A DNA stretch of 64,000 nucleotides from Vigna angularis (lineage: Eukaryota; Streptophyta; Magnoliopsida; Fabales; Fabaceae), in assembly GCF_016808095.1 (NCBI RefSeq), contig NC_068972.1, forward strand, positions 40,889,029 to 40,953,028. The letters are read 5' to 3'. How positions within the stretch are numbered: the stretch's first letter is position 1; each line of letters begins with the position of its first letter. The position numbers and the translations under genes are program-made. Of the stretch, positions 36,801-50,830 are shown piece by piece. The notes under the pieces are model-generated. The model was not told the origin of the DNA. It searched no databases and was given only the letters and a program-made list of their open reading frames with translations.

Positions 36801-39800
36801 TTGGATCTAACCTTCTCATGCATCACTATTGTATCAAAGCTCAAACAAAATCATTAAACTAACAAGAAATAAAGGAAAAACACAATACATTCCAAGGCTC
36901 AGGTAAATAATAATATATTATGATGAAGATGATGATCACCTTATGCAAATCTTCAACAAATCAATAGAAACCAATAATATCCAACGAGGACAAAACATGA
37001 CATCAACCACCAACACATTTCCTATTATTTCTAATCTGGAAAATTCATTTATCAGAAATCAATATGCATATACTAGTAAGGCTTGTCCTCTGATTCCCCC
37101 CGCAGGTCTTCCTACTGGTAGACATGCTCGGAAACAAAAAAGTATGAGACAAAGTAAAGGGAAAATCTCTCAACACTATCAAAGTCTACAATGAAATTTA
37201 CACATCAAAACAATCACAACCAACAAATCACCTACCTTTGGGAACAAATTTCACCATTTGGATTATAAATATTGATACTAGACATGAAACCTTCCCAATG
37301 AGCACCTAAATAGGTGCCGTTGATACTCTGAGATCCATTTGACTCGGAAGCACTAGATATAACATTTTCCACTTCATTCAAGCACTTTGAAAAGGTTACA
37401 ATATCATAATGGAAATCAGAAGTATTCCCTTCACTCAGACTTTTCACGTTGAAGTTCAATATATGATACAGAAGAACAAAAGCCACATTGTTAATCGTGC
37501 TTCTTCCACCAACAACCTGGAGAAGGCGGGATATGATATATAGCGAAGTGATAGCAGATAAGTCAGATCCCTGGGGCAAAGATATAATTTTAATGAGTAA
37601 CCATGTGAAAAAAAAAATTAGAATAAAATGCAAGTATGACAAGCCTAAATTACTGGAGTTTCCACCCAGACTTCTCTTCATATTTCTTTCCTTTCATAAC
37701 AAATCTGTGTTGAACCTTTCAATTGGCACACTTTAAGAAGCATAGAAAATACAAGCACATGGGAGAGAAAATTATTTAAATATGATGGTGTGACAAATCT
37801 CTTCGATAATCAAATCTAAAAAATGAATGAACTACTGAGAAGTATGAAGGAGGACTTTGTGGTTAGTTTAAATGATGATTTTCTCCTCTTATTCAATTGC
37901 GTAGAAGACAAAATTTCCATTTTACCATAATATAGATTAAATATTGGATTTAAGTCCTCTAAAGAAAGAAGGGGAATAAAGTCAGAAAGTAAGGATGTGT
38001 TCACCATGATTATAATTCAAGTTCTAGTATGCTTAACTCATTTAAAATCAAGCATGGATACTGCTTGGAACCAAGAATTTAAAAGAGAAAGGAAAGAAAG
38101 AATTTGATTGAATGGAATGAAAAGAACAAGAAATAGGAGAGCACTCTCTCCTCCAATGGTTTCCCCCTTCACCAAGAGTTAATGCTTAATCTACAAAATT
38201 AACATCCTTTTTCTCTCCTTTCCTCCTTCCCATTGTTTATATCTAACTAGCACCTTGAGTTACTAACTAAGTAATATTCTAACTATCTTAAATAATTTCT
38301 CTTCTCCTTATATTAACAGATACACTCTTACTTTCTCACTTTATACACCTCACTTCAGAGGAGTCAAATTCCCAAGCATTCACAAATTGGAGAGAACCAC
38401 CCTATCATAACATACCTGAACCCTAACTTAACATATGGATGGCACAAATGCAGAGAGAAACTAGAACTAAAAGGTAGACTAGTTTGCAGGAAATTTTCTC
38501 ATCTCACATTTTTATTCTTTGAAGCCATAAATGAACATAGTAGAGGAAACACAAGTCCATTCAAAAGATTTTCCATAACCAGTATAGTCAAACGAGGCTT
38601 GCCAACTCTAAGAATGTCTTTGAAGTAGTACAGTTCATCTGCAATTTTTTCAGATTCAAGAATAATCCCATTTCTTCTTTTCTGAGTGTCCATTTTCCTG
38701 CTTCAGTATAAGGCAGTTAGCTCTATAAGATAAAACTCTTCTTCAGTGCCTATAAAGTACCAACAACTATTTGATGAAAAAAAATAGTCAAGTTAACATA
38801 CTCTTTATCATTGACAAAAGCATCTAACCGAAAGCATAGATCTTTTAATCTACAAATCAGGTCAGAGAAATATTCTGAAACTGGTGGAGTTGATATAAAT
38901 TGATACACCTTGTCATCACTCACTGTAGAAAAAAGATAAAAATGATGCAAAATTCAGAAATATATTACACTAAGGCGTGCTTATAACCTGTTAGCTATTC
39001 AAATAGAGAAGTATACCGTTGTAGATGTTCAGAACAATTGCACGTATAGCTGTCTGAATCATCTTTTCTTCATGTTGAGCAAATCTTAGAGCTCCAGTAT
39101 ACAAGGGAAAGGAGACTACAGCATCCTGCAGTCAAACATTTTAACAAAGAATTTTAAAATACTTTTGCTGAATTTTGCTGGACAAAAAATCAATCTCCGA
39201 TATACAGTAGAAATTAACTGAAGATGATTGTTCTCCCTTCATAGTGCATTCACAAGGGGTAAAAGTTTTCTCAAAACACTAATTCCTGCTAGAGTCAAGT
39301 ATGTAACTTCATCCAATATGTTTTCTCAACTTCAATAGCATTGCATTACATTTGTTGATGAGAAGTGGGGAGGCAATGATCTTAGTTTAACAGATAGCAG
39401 CTAACTGTGGCACTTGTATGTTTTTCACTTACCCCCTGAATATCCACAAGAAGGCAAAGTGTGTCCCTATTTATTTTGCTGCTAATGGCCCTGAATGAAG
39501 AAACAAACAAAACGTTAATTTATTCTATAAATTACTGTAACACAACAAAGAAAATTACGTGAAACAAATATCAGAAATTAAAAAATTGACCCCCTTCCCA
39601 ATACTATTTAAAATAAAGAAAGGAAAAAATGTAGAACACATAACTGCATGTCTTCAAACAAGCAGGGAAAACTTGCAATATATTTTGAAGTGAAAAAGTG
39701 AGATGCAAAGGAGAGGAGGAAAGGACTATACCTTAGGAAAGAAACATAGTATGGAGCTAGGTCTTGTCCATCAAATTTGAAGGGATGTGAAATAATGTTG

Positions 39801-40711
39801 TTAATATAACCATTACTGAAGCAATAGTCTGCACCATGCAAATAAGAGACACCAATTTATACTAAATACCAGTGACAGTACTAAGCCAAAGAGCCAAGGA
39901 CTGAAGAGGAACACTGTGATTTGTAAAGTGAATGCATCATGCAGATATCAACTAATTATGCATAAACAAGTAAAACTCAGGAGTCAATGAACTTAACCTG
40001 ACATCAAAATACTAAAATAACCATCTTACAAATTGAATGTTCACTGTCCATGTTTTGAATCATTATGCTAAGATACTGAAGCAGTGGTGCCTGAATTTTC
40101 GAATCTTCACTGATCTTAAGAATGTGAACAAAGTCCTCCAGCACTTGGCGCTCCATGAAACATCTAAAGAACATTTTCAATCCGTCACAATTATAAAAAC
40201 CTTGTCCAGAAAACAAGAACGACATAAGAACGAAACAGATCCATACTCAAAAATTTGCGGATCTTGTCTATCACCATACATCACAATCTCCACAACGGAC
40301 TGCAATAAATCCATCACAAGCTCCTGCAATAAAAGGCACAAATAAATACATTACAGTTTTCTCATGCAAAAGAAAACGCTCACAGAAATTGACGCTTGTT
40401 ACCCTGTTACTTTTGTCCACAACGTTGATCATCCGCAGTTCGTTTATTACATGTCTGTAACCACATCAACAAGTAAAAATCCACGAGCACCGAAAACAAT
40501 TCACAAGATTATTCATAAGAAACAAGTCCGCACTCTGAAAACAATAAAAACCTTAAAATGCATCGTAGACATTCAATTTGTCACCGAAGTTTACGAACAA
40601 TGAAGTAAACGATGAAAATAGCAACGAAATCTCTAGGCGAATTCGATCAATCACTTACTGGAAGTTTTGAACGGAGAAGCGATCGGTGGATCGCCAGAGA
40701 GAGCGCAACAT
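27842..40711 (-). CDS. TT9: CLEC16A-like protein TT9/GFS9 (FPL domain), 20 exons
   Basis: Coding exons (high to low): 40711-40659, 40454-40403, 40323-40247, 40163-40030, 39828-39732, 39490-39433, 39125-39017, 38922-38802, 38697-38508, 37570-37236, 36571-36483, 36390-36335, 35633-35574, 35381-35241, 32781-32676, 32351-32277, 32199-32150, 28965-28809, 28726-28560, 28111-27842. All junctions are GT..AG and in phase: 2397 nt, 798 aa. The N-terminus MLRSLWRSTDRFSVQNFQ and residues about 45-190 (FMERQVLEDFVHILK, LSIMIQNMDSEHSIYYCFSN, YYVSFLRAISSKINRDT) are the FPL domain shared with human CLEC16A. The C-terminus (IYVIPVASGIVGKLLLAEK, LHLRIREFDPQFY, DGRWTLGF) is a beta-rich, PH-like segment (inference). 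Arabidopsis TT9/GFS9 is a Golgi-associated peripheral membrane protein needed for vacuolar trafficking and seed-coat flavonoid accumulation. Introns 14 (2.46 kb) and 17 (3.18 kb) are large; intron 17 holds a copia relic. Convergent with SMXL3 and divergent from the protease. Exon 1 start is set by family homology. Confidence 0.92.
30000..31830 (+). pseudogene. Degenerate Ty1/copia element in TT9 intron 17, antisense to the gene
   Basis: Four copia landmarks lie in order on +. A decayed protease, VIDFGATNHIS (near 30094; family form D-S-G-A-T-x-H), is followed by a Gag-pre-integrase patch, HAQLGHLGLTKLKKM (near 31025). Next is an RNase H end, in pieces: CDN-AALHIVSN and then NERTKYIQVDCHFIG (31356-31450). 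Last is a polypurine tract, CTTGAGGAGAAG, abutting TGTAATAATT (31599), the 3' LTR start. The integrase core and the RT palm are missing and stops are frequent, so it is dead. Both limits are approximate; a 5' LTR was not found. Its 3' LTR (31599 to about 31830) includes TATAAATAG near 31733. Confidence 0.7.
31599..31830 (+). repeat. 3' LTR of the intronic copia relic
   Basis: Begins TGTAATAATTATAG right after a polypurine tract. CGATATAAATAG is a likely TATA box, followed by CTTTCTCTTTCC pyrimidines. The end point is uncertain. Confidence 0.5.
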
Positions 40712-42276
40712 GGCGACGGAGATGGAATGAATGAGAGTGATGAGGTGTGGCTGTGCAACGTGAAGGTTGAAGAGCGTTTGGATGAAGCTGTGATAGTATA
40801 TCGCATTGTAGAGCGAAAACAAATGGTGCAATGCGAATTGCTATTGACAGTGATTTTGTTGCCTGTTTGGTAGCGAGTTGCAGTCCCACCCAACTAACTA
40901 CCTTTCAATGTATGAAATTCAAGTCAGTCTTCACATAACCAAACAAAGCTTTCGGTTATGCTTTTGCAACGCGGAAAATGGCCATGCAGTATTGCAAGGA
41001 ACATTCTCACTTCTTCTGTACTTCCACACTCTGAAAAATTAAATTAAATTAAGTTATATGCTCCTCGTCTCTTTAATATCTTATATTCTATATATGTATT
41101 TTCTTTTAATACATTAATACATTCATCCTCTTCTTCATTTATTAGTCATTATCTACCTGGTTTGAAAACTTACTTTTTTTAAATTTAATTAAGTTTAAAA
41201 GTTTAAATAAAAATAAAAATATATTAAATTAAATTTTAAACTATTCTTCAATATTAATGCTTTTTATTAATAATTCTAGTTTGATTTTTTTTAAAAAAAA
41301 AAAAATCAAATGCGTTAATAGCTTGAATATCATAATACCTATACTCATCATCAAAAACATAAAAGATATTTGTAATAATTATACTCTTATAGCCACAAAT
41401 GTCATACTTTTTGCTGTTCCTATTTCGAATCTTAGAAGTTTCCCCGTTTACTATATCTCATATATACCCAACCTTAACCATATGTCTAGCACATCATTTA
41501 GATGATCTAGTCAATCTAGTAAGTTTCTGTGCATATCTTTCTTCGTGCTTGTTGTATTAAAGTTTGTCCTTTTTTTTTATCCTAATAAAGAATGTCTTTT
41601 TATATCAAGTTGTTTATATCTTTTGTCGTGTTTGTTGTATTAAAGTTTGCCTCTTTTTTATAGTAATAAACAATGCCTTTTCAAATGAATAATAGTGAAT
41701 GAAAAAGTAAGCACTAGCAATGCAACGGTTGCTTCTTTTTTAAACCTGCTTTTAAGTGGCTCTAATCCAAGAAATAAATAAATTCTCATTGTCATTTGGT
41801 TCGTGTTGGGTCCTCAAATTCTGCAAATAAACGACACCAAAGTAAAATCTACCAAACATCATAAGTTACTCTTGGTGTCGCAAACATAACAGACTTGTCA
41901 GCAGATACAACAGATTAGTCCTAAGACATGGCTCCATAAGATAGAACATAATACTTTAAGAGGAAAAGAAATTATTAATTCAAAATAAAGTTTGCATCTA
42001 AATTCTAATTAAACATGGATTAAAGTTAAACAAGCCGCAACAGGTAAACACACGCCGTTCACGTTCACACGTAAATTTGATATAATTGAAACAGAAGAAA
42101 GGGGTTTTTGTGTAGCAGTAATACTTCTTTCACCTAAGAATGATAATACATAGAAATTCCACCATTTCTACTAGTAATTAACATTCTCTCTTTACAAGTG
42201 TTACTACTTCCACGTTAGAACCACCGTTTTCTTTGGTTTCAAGTTTCATGAAATTCAGATTCTCTGCTTCTCATTG

Positions 42277-42426
<150 letters not shown>

Positions 42427-42479
42427 ACAACCCATGAATGGAGCACGATTCTCTCGAGCATCGCACTCTTCCATTATTG

Positions 42480-42496
42480 TATATATATATATATAC
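42480..42496. repeat. Short (TA)n tract near the aspartic protease start
   Basis: GTATATATATATATATAC, 73 bases before the ATG. It may double as a TATA element, but position alone suggests this. Confidence 0.6.
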
Positions 42497-42568
42497 ATAC
42501 ATTATGCATAAACTACCAAAACGGCAAAACTGAAACCTGTGAAATTTATCTAACCTTCGCATGCTAAA

Positions 42569-43933
42569 ATGCCTCCTCCTCCTTCTCTTGTTTTCTCTAT
42601 ACTCTGTTTTCTCTCTGTCTTCATCTTCACTTCATCATCCACACCCAACACCATCACCCTCCCTCTCTCCCACGTATTCACCAACCACCCTTCTTCGCAG
42701 CCATTCCACACCCTTAAACTCGCGGTTTCAACTTCCATCACAAGAGCCCACCACCTCAAAAATCACCAACCCAACCCACTCAAAACCCAAATCCACCCCA
42801 AAAGATACGGAGGATACTCCATCGACCTCAATTTCGGAACTCCGCCACAAACCTTCTCCTTTATTCTCGACACCGGAAGCACCCTCGTCTGGCTCCCGTG
42901 CTCCTCCCACTACCTCTGCTCAAATTGCAACTCCTTCCACAATGCACCCAAATCTTTCATCCCCAAGAACTCTACTTCCTCCAAGTTAGTGGGCTGCACC
43001 AACCCCAAATGCACGTGGCTCTTCGGTGCCAACGTTGAATCGCGCTGTTGCAAACAAAACACTGCAACCGCCAACTGTTCACTCACATGCCCTGCTTACA
43101 CTGTCCAATACGGGCTGGGCTCAACCGCGGGCTTTCTCCTCTCGGAAAATCTCAACTTTCCCGGGAAGATCCTCCCCGATTTTCTCGTCGGCTGCTCCAT
43201 CGTCTCCGTCTACCAGCCAGCCGGAATCGCGGGCTTCGGCCGCGGTCCGGAGTCCCTTCCGTCGCAGATGAACCTCACTGGATTCTCTTACTGCTTACTC
43301 TCACACCAGTTCGACGAATCGCCGGAATCCAGCGACCTCGTCTTGCACACTTCCTCCTCCGACAGGAAAAGAACAAACGGCGTCAGCTACACGCCTTTCC
43401 GGAAAAACCCGTCGAGCAAAAACCCCGCGTTCGGTGCTTACTATTACCTTACTCTCAGGAGAATCGTCGTTGGGGAGAAGCGCGTGCGGGTTCCGAAGAG
43501 GCTCCTAGAGCCTGACGTTGACGGTAACGGTGGGACTATCGTGGACTCGGGGTCCACCTTCACGTTCATGGAAAGGCCGATTTTTGATTTGGTGGCACAA
43601 GAGTTTGCGAAGCAGGTGAACTACACGCGCGCGAGGGAGGTGGAGAAACAATCCGGGCTGAGTCCGTGCTTTGTGGTGTCTGGAACGGCGTCGTTTCCGG
43701 AGCTCCGGTTTGAGTTCAGGGGCGGCGCGAAGATGAGTCAGCCTCTGACGAATTATTTTTCGTTGGTCGGGAAATCCGACGTGGCGTGTTTGACTATTGT
43801 GTCTGATGATGACGTGTCGGGTGGGCCCTCTGTGATATTGGGGAACTATCAGCAGCAGAATTTCTACGTTGAGTATGACTTGAGAAACGAGAGGTTCGGG
43901 TTTCGGAGTCAGAGTTGCAAAACGCGCGTTTAA
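42569..43933 (+). CDS. Secreted A1-family aspartic protease (nepenthesin-type), intronless
   Basis: A single 454-aa ORF. A hydrophobic signal peptide spans about residues 6-23. The protease fold then shows both catalytic motifs: [11 protein letters not shown] with Asp101 and [11 protein letters not shown] with Asp326. The first lobe is Cys-rich ([21 protein letters not shown]), as in nepenthesin-like enzymes, and [13 protein letters not shown] marks the flap region with its Tyr. [23 protein letters not shown] (residues 423-445) is the usual C-terminal block. No plant-specific insert (saposin-like) is present, which excludes typical phytepsins. Length fits the family (about 430-500 aa). It probably acts in the apoplast or wall; substrates are unknown. 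The closest Arabidopsis type I recall is At3g52500. The GC-rich coding sequence contrasts with the AT-rich flanks. The start at 42569 gives the signal peptide; ATG 42561 is in another frame. Confidence 0.95.
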   Translation: MPPPPSLVFSILCFLSVFIFTSSSTPNTITLPLSHVFTNHPSSQPFHTLKLAVSTSITRAHHLKNHQPNPLKTQIHPKRYGGYSIDLNFGTPPQTFSFILDTGSTLVWLPCSSHYLCSNCNSFHNAPKSFIPKNSTSSKLVGCTNPKCTWLFGANVESRCCKQNTATANCSLTCPAYTVQYGLGSTAGFLLSENLNFPGKILPDFLVGCSIVSVYQPAGIAGFGRGPESLPSQMNLTGFSYCLLSHQFDESPESSDLVLHTSSSDRKRTNGVSYTPFRKNPSSKNPAFGAYYYLTLRRIVVGEKRVRVPKRLLEPDVDGNGGTIVDSGSTFTFMERPIFDLVAQEFAKQVNYTRAREVEKQSGLSPCFVVSGTASFPELRFEFRGGAKMSQPLTNYFSLVGKSDVACLTIVSDDDVSGGPSVILGNYQQQNFYVEYDLRNERFGFRSQSCKTRV

Positions 43934-44409
43934 GTTAGGTTAGTTAGGATTTGACAGCGTTCAAATTAGTTGCAGAGCTGTAGTAGCTTGCATGGTGCTA
44001 CTTTTCTTGATCTATTGTTATTCAATTTCTGAAGATTAATAAGTGAATCTATTTTAACTGTTGGTAAAGAGTATCAATGCTAATGTATAAAAGAATTTCT
44101 ATAATTTTAGATGTTGAAGGAGATTCTAGTAAACAACTGAATAAACCAATGATAATGAGTATTCTTAATAATTACTATTATTATAATAATAAGTATATCT
44201 ACGATACTATTATTAATATTATTTTTATTACGATGATTCATTATTTATGTATATATTATGGGAAGTGAATACACTTGTTTTTAATGTTATTTTTATAATA
44301 GACTATTTTCTTTTATATTAAACAAAAAAAATTATTTGGTGTCAGGTCTAAAATAACAAATATGTTATATGATTCAATAAGATATATTCATCCTTACTAA
44401 CATAAAGTA

Positions 44410-44488
<79 letters not shown>

Positions 44489-46800
44489 TATTTATATGTT
44501 TATTGGTATAAATATTTATATATTTATATAGTCAAATTTTAAAATTCTAATTACATAATATTCTTTAATATCATATGTGTGTTTCTTTAATTATATCCTG
44601 TTCACTATAATAGAATTGATAAGAAGAACTAGACTTGGGGTTTTTTCACAAAATTCAATTTCATAATAATAATAATAATTAAAATCATGTTTCTAACGAC
44701 AACTTTAATTAAAATTTTATAAAAATGAAAATCGTATCTACAAAACATGGCTCACGTTTAATTTATTTTGATGAAACAAATTATAGCGTTTTGAATATGA
44801 ATATGAATTGAAGAAAGGTTTATTAACTTGGTTTGCAAATTATATTCCTTAGTCACTTATTTCGTTCTTCTTTTCTCGTGCTAGTTCAGAAAAGGGAACT
44901 TCTTTCCAAAGGGATCGATTCCTATTTAATGTTCTTTGGGAAAGTTTTCTTTCGAGAATGAGAGGTAAAGTTTTAGGGTTATCTTTATTCCTTCTTCACT
45001 TTTCCATTATTTTTTCCTTTATATTTGTCCGTTGCACTCAAAGAACCAACCCCACTTATTTTCATGCCCAAAAGCAACATCATCAACACTATTCACAGTG
45101 ATCTAAATAAAATATTTTAGGTGTTCGTACGTAAAATAATGTTAAAAATATAACTGTAAATCCAAGTCTCAGACAAAAATAAAAAGATTATATATTATTA
45201 TATAAAGATTGATTTTTTATTTTTATCTAATTTAAAACTTAAATTCATGCCTAAATTTTTATTACGCATAGAAATTAAGTTTTTTTTGCAAAAAAGAGTA
45301 ATAATTAAGAGTTAATAGAATGTGATAGGTATTGAATGCGACCAAAAGTGTTAATCGGTGGGTTCCAAAAGGTTGTTTTGTGAAGTGAAGTTGATATTTA
45401 ACATTGAAAAGAGTGGTGAGTTGAGACTTAAATGGTGCATGGGTCCTAAATGTATCCTTATATTTAACTTTTCATGGTTTTGCTGATGTTGGATTGCTTA
45501 ATATCTAAGTCTTAGAACACTTTTTCTTCTTCTTCTATCCTTCAATTAAGACAAATCGCTTTTGTAAAGCAATTCTTTTTATAATTGTGAAAGAGACGAA
45601 GAGAAGGGAAAAAAATGTAAAATAAAGAGCTGATCTCAATAACATTTGCAAGTTTATAAGTTTGATCCGTTTTACAAAATTGCACCACATAAACTGAAAA
45701 TAAAATAAAATGTCTTTTGTAATTTTTTTAATTTCCAATTTGAGTATCTTAAAAAAATAAAATGTTAATACAAGTATAACCATTACAAAAAAGTAAACTT
45801 AATTTACTATTTTTTACAAATAAATAAATAAGCATATACTATCAAAAAAAATATTAAATAGATCATTGAATATGATTTAGATTTATAATTATGTAAACTG
45901 ACAAATTTAAACATCAATATGCTTCATAATTTCTTTTAGATATTCACATTCAATAAATTTTTACATACACTTTATAATTACTATTTTATTTTTCATTATT
46001 TTAAAAATTTAAATTTTTTCAATGACTAAAATATTGTAAAAGAATGAGTTGTTAATAATGTCAAAAAACATTTTTCACTTTTTTACAGTGAGTTATGAAT
46101 CACTTAAAACACTTTTATATGTTTCTAATATGATGACTAATTCAAATGGGAGCCCAATGAATACGGCCCAGTAATTAAAATTTCGGCTTCTGTTTCCTCT
46201 TTCAAGGGATTAGGCCCAACTTCAATTTGAAAACCAGTAAGTAAACTACAACACGCCATGTTTAAGATATAAGAAAGAATGGAATGCATATATCACATCA
46301 TAACTCTAACTTTATTAATATAATTATTGTAAAATAAAGTGTTAAGCAATTAAATAATGAATTCAGTACAGTAAATATTAATATATTTATTTTCAGTATA
46401 ATAAAAAAATCAAAAATCTAATTCAATTATCACTTTAATTGGAATTCAATATATGTTTTATATTTAAAAAATGTTATACATATTTATTTAATAAAAAATT
46501 AACGTCAATATCTAATTGAATAATTATTAAAAAAATAAATTTATAAAATAAGAAGTAAATGATAGCAATTAATATTAACTTTATCACTTATTTAATAAAA
46601 GTCATTAAAGAGTAAAAAATGATATTTTAAAAGTGATAATTATTTAAAAATAGTAAGACTCCATTATTTTATTATTAAATTGTTTTATTATAAATAATTT
46701 CATTATAAACTAGTCTTACTATTTTAAAACACATCGTCTCTTTATAAACTATTTTTTTAGAGTTTTCTGACATCTCTTTAATGGTTTTTCCTTGCTGCTA
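43934..46800. other. AT-rich intergenic DNA downstream of the aspartic protease
   Basis: About the first 120 bases are probably the 3' UTR. A 72-base (AT)n tract lies at 44414-44485. Otherwise there are only short chance ORFs and poly-A/T runs. Confidence 0.5.
44414..44485. repeat. (AT)36 microsatellite
   Basis: 72 bases of uninterrupted AT alternation. Confidence 0.96.
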
Positions 46801-48300
46801 GTCTATTTGAATAACTAAGATGGTAGAATTGATCCTTGTAGCGAGCTTTTCAATCTGGACTGACCAATTTCTCAATTTGAGTAAGTTGAATTTTAAACCA
46901 TTTTCCTTAATCCTTTCTTATATCTATTGCATATGGATCCTGCTCAACTTAAACGAGTCTTTTGAGTCTTCAGTTTGAGTCTCTGCTGATCAACGGTGTA
47001 CCTTGATCGTGTTTCTATTGTTCATAGGAACATATAGAGCTTCTTGAGCTTTTGAAGTTGTTTTAGGACCCTAGAGCTAGTTGGTCGCATGTTAAGTAAT
47101 GGAGCTAGTTACTTTGATTTTAACTAATAGACAAGTTTTAATTGATGTTTGTATGGTTGTATGACAACTAATTTGAGTAATTGGGTTGTTTGATGAATTT
47201 TGGCTTGTTGAATTGAATTGTAAATATTGGAGTTGGTCTCTGAATTACATGTGTTTGAATCTCTATGATGATTGAATGATTTAGCTTATCATTGCATTGA
47301 ATTGTATCGTTGAATTTTGTATAAGTTGAGAATTATTGGTTTGGCTTATGTAAGTTGCTATTGAACTTTAGTTTAATAATAGGTTTAAGTAATAACTTGT
47401 TTTTGGTGAAAAAGTGAGATTTTGACAAGTGAAATTCTAGTGGGATTATTCTTTCAATAATTTTGATATTTGGGGTTTGTTTTTGGTTACTTGGTTTAAT
47501 CTAATGGACCGAGCTCTTGACCAATTGAGCAAATGAGTATTCAATCTGAGGTATACACATGTTTTCAAATCAATTATAATGTCAAGAATACCAATTTGGT
47601 CATTTGGATGGTCTTAAATGCATCCATATCAAGTTTCAAAGTTGTTGTCTTCTAGTATAGCGTTAAGCAGTCTTGTGTGACGTTGAGCGTTATCAAACCT
47701 GAGAGTTACTAGGCTCCAAGGCGTTGAGCGGGGCATTGAGCGCTACAAAGACAATGAACTCTCTTTTCTCTAAGCACTGAGCGGTGGTTTTGAGCATTGA
47801 GCGTCACTTTTCCATTTTAAGTTTGGACTTTTTTTTCCTTTAATTCACTGGGCGTCTCCTTTTTCAAGTTTTTTCATGCTTTTTATGTTTTTCTGATTCA
47901 TTATTTGTTTGAAATGATTTAAAGTGTACTTAAATGTACAATTTTTTTTATTCATAGATAGTAATATAGTTGTAAGTATGAATGATATGAGATGTGAGAA
48001 GAATCTCAAGGAGAGATTAGATGATTTGAGAAAGTAGTAGTGTATGGTTGACATACAGATTTCAGAAAGGAGGTATCTTGATATTCTACCAACAATTCAC
48101 CTCATGTAAAGAAGAATGAGGTAGGGGAGAAAATGACAGGAGATCTTTACCTTAGACTTTTGAGTCTTAAGAGTGAAAGATTAACCACATGAGTAGTAGG
48201 TTGATAAACTTGTGCACACCTTCAGTGAAGTCTATATCGAATCATGTATCCGGATAATTGAGTCTAGAGTCAAACGATTATATGTTTAGATGAGTTATAA
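46800..48300. mobile_element. Probable decayed LTR fragment
   Basis: This tract is less AT-biased than its flanks and has no ORF. Near 47650-47850 it carries a cluster of GTTGAGCG, CATTGAGCG and CACTGAGCG words of the kind seen in legume gypsy LTRs (recall). No TG..CA ends, target duplication, PBS or coding motif could be fixed, so both limits and type are uncertain. Confidence 0.3.
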
Positions 48301-50619
48301 AATGTTTTTAATGTTGAATTAATATGTGATGTATTAAATTGTTTATGAAGTTTTCCTTTGAACCACTTTGTTGTCTCTTGGTTACGTTTGGTGTGTTTTT
48401 TGTTTCTTTTGAGATAATTATCTTATTGAAGTGAATAGATGAAATTTAAGTGTCGAAGCATTTCGTGGAAAACAATAATACTACAAAAGTCTTCTTGATA
48501 GTCTAGTGGTTACTTTTAATTATTTTAAAAATATTTATTATTCTAGTTGTTATTTTTAAATAAGTGTACTAATATAATATGACAAATATGTTTTATTTTG
48601 TTAAAAGTTTGAATGTTACATTTTAATTATTTTAAAATTTAAATGAAATTAGTAAAAATGAAATTTTGATATCTATATATAACTTTTAAAAAATTATATA
48701 TAGTTTTTTTTCAGTTTAAGCTATATAAAATAAAAAATAATACGTATGAACTGTAAAAATGTTGTCGTATTAAAATATATATTTTCATAAGAAAAATATA
48801 TATATATATTAAGACGTAGAAGTGATGTTTTGTAATGGATAACTGATTTTAATTTATTTGTGATAGATCTAAATAACTGATATGTATCTCCCAATATCGA
48901 GAGGGATAATGTTGAAAAAGATAATTGACGGTGGTACTGAGAAAGTGCCGAAAAAAATCTAAGTTAATCTTAGGAGATTCATTCAACATGTCTGTCTCTA
49001 TTGTTGGATTTGATGCTTACTACAGATTGTCGTGTGAATTTTCCTGTCCTTGTCGTTTTGCATTTTCGGATTTAGGGTTTCTCAACACAAAACAAAATTT
49101 ACGAAACTTTTTTAATTTAATTTTAAAAAATTAATTAAAATGTAAGATTTGTTTTTAGTTATATATTATAATTTTTATTTTTATGTAATCTTATCATATT
49201 GAGATCTAACAAACAATCAATTTTATTAGGATAAATTTTAAATTATTTTGATACCACTTTTAAATGTATATTTTAAACTCAATATACACTAATCTTATTT
49301 TTAACATACGTGAAATATTTTATACAAGTCAAATGGAACTATTCAAATGTATTATTTTGTGCTAGGAGCCTGTTATGCTCTTTTAAAACAGTTTTGTCAT
49401 AAAATCTATTATCACAAGGCAATTGATTTTTTTTTTCTATAGTTTGATTCGTATGATTAGTGTGCAGAAATTTCGGAAAAAGACTGACATTATGAAGATC
49501 TTAGACCAGTCAAAAAAATATATATGTAATCTATTATACTATATATATATATATATATATGGTATGAGACAAATTCACAATGTTGAAATATGAGTTGAAA
49601 AATATACTTCACTTTGTTTAATATAAAAATATCAAGTTTTTTCTTTTTTAATCCATCACTCATCTTTTTACCTATATACGTATGCATATATAAATATGTA
49701 AATTTATTTATATGTAACTTAAATTTTGATGGATTAAAAGGGTGAGTTAGATGGACCAACTTTCATTTAGTCAAGTTGACCATTTTACACTTATTGAATT
49801 ACTTGGCACGTGATAACATTTTTAATAAGTTAAAGGTTCGTTCACATGAAAAATTTTAGATGTTTTATCATTCTTTCTTTAAAAAACCAGTTAACATGTA
49901 TGATTCTAAATGTTGAGAAATTGATAATAAATCCAAAATTCATTTTATTTTTGGGAAGATTTTCAATGAGATCCTAAAAAATGGTACTATTAACTTATTT
50001 TTAGAACGATGTTTTAACGTAAATGCTTCACTTTAAAATCAATTTGATTTACTAAAGTTCACCCAAAAACACTTATGTTTGACTAAAGCTTTTGAATTTT
50101 TTGCAGACATTTGAAGGAAATAATGGATTCAGAAGGAAAGCAATGAGAGAATTTGAGCGTCGACAATATGCAATATGAGAATAATATTTATAAAATTATT
50201 TGTCGGCAATTTTTTTTTAAGAATTACATCTTAATTATCAACAAGCTAACAAAAAAATTATGCGAATACCAATAAATATATGCATCTTTATTAGGAGACC
50301 AAAAGTAAGTAGAGTTTTGAACATGCCTTTAATATCGTTGGTTTGCCTATTTAATGATTGCTTGCATTGAAATTTTGTTGATTATAATTAACGAACTTTA
50401 TTTTGTAAACTGGATTTACATAAACAAGTTTTCTTCTTTTTCATTTAAAAGAAAATATCATTTCAAAAAATCAACATATGAAAGAAACAAAAATAATGAA
50501 AAATTGAAATCCAAAGACATTTTCAACACTCTTATAATATATAAACCGTTGGATGTTATTTTCAATTGAAAGGAACTTGCATTTTGTTTACCTTTGTTCA
50601 TCTTCTTCAAGTTTAACCG
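48301..50619. other. AT-rich intergenic DNA, nothing recognisable
   Basis: Contains a 20-base (AT)n tract at 49541-49560. No gene is supported on either strand. Confidence 0.5.
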
Positions 50620-50830
50620 TTAAGAGTATCAAGGGGGAGGTTTTTGACCGGGGAGTCAAAGAGCAATGAGATGTGAGTCCAATCTTATAAGAGATTGATA
50701 TCACTCTTTACCCAAAATCTTAAAACATGGGTCTTTCCACTTATAAACCGTTCTACTTTCTCATTTCTCTCCAATGTGGGACTTAGACTCACATTTGGAT
50801 TTCCAACATCAACAACGTATGTCGCTTCAG
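50620..50830 (+). repeat. Possible TRIM-like LTR copy
   Basis: ATGTGAGTC near 50670 and GACTCACAT near 50787 are inverted copies. The block ends AATGTGGGACTTAGAC...CCAACA, a tail I recall from small legume terminal-repeat elements. It shares words with 1880-2080. No second LTR or target duplication is visible. Confidence 0.35.

Noticed and set aside
40647..40893. Two 80-aa minus-strand ORFs overlapping TT9 exon 1
   Set aside because: They are in other frames than the conserved MLRSLWRSTDRFS start and continue into the intron.
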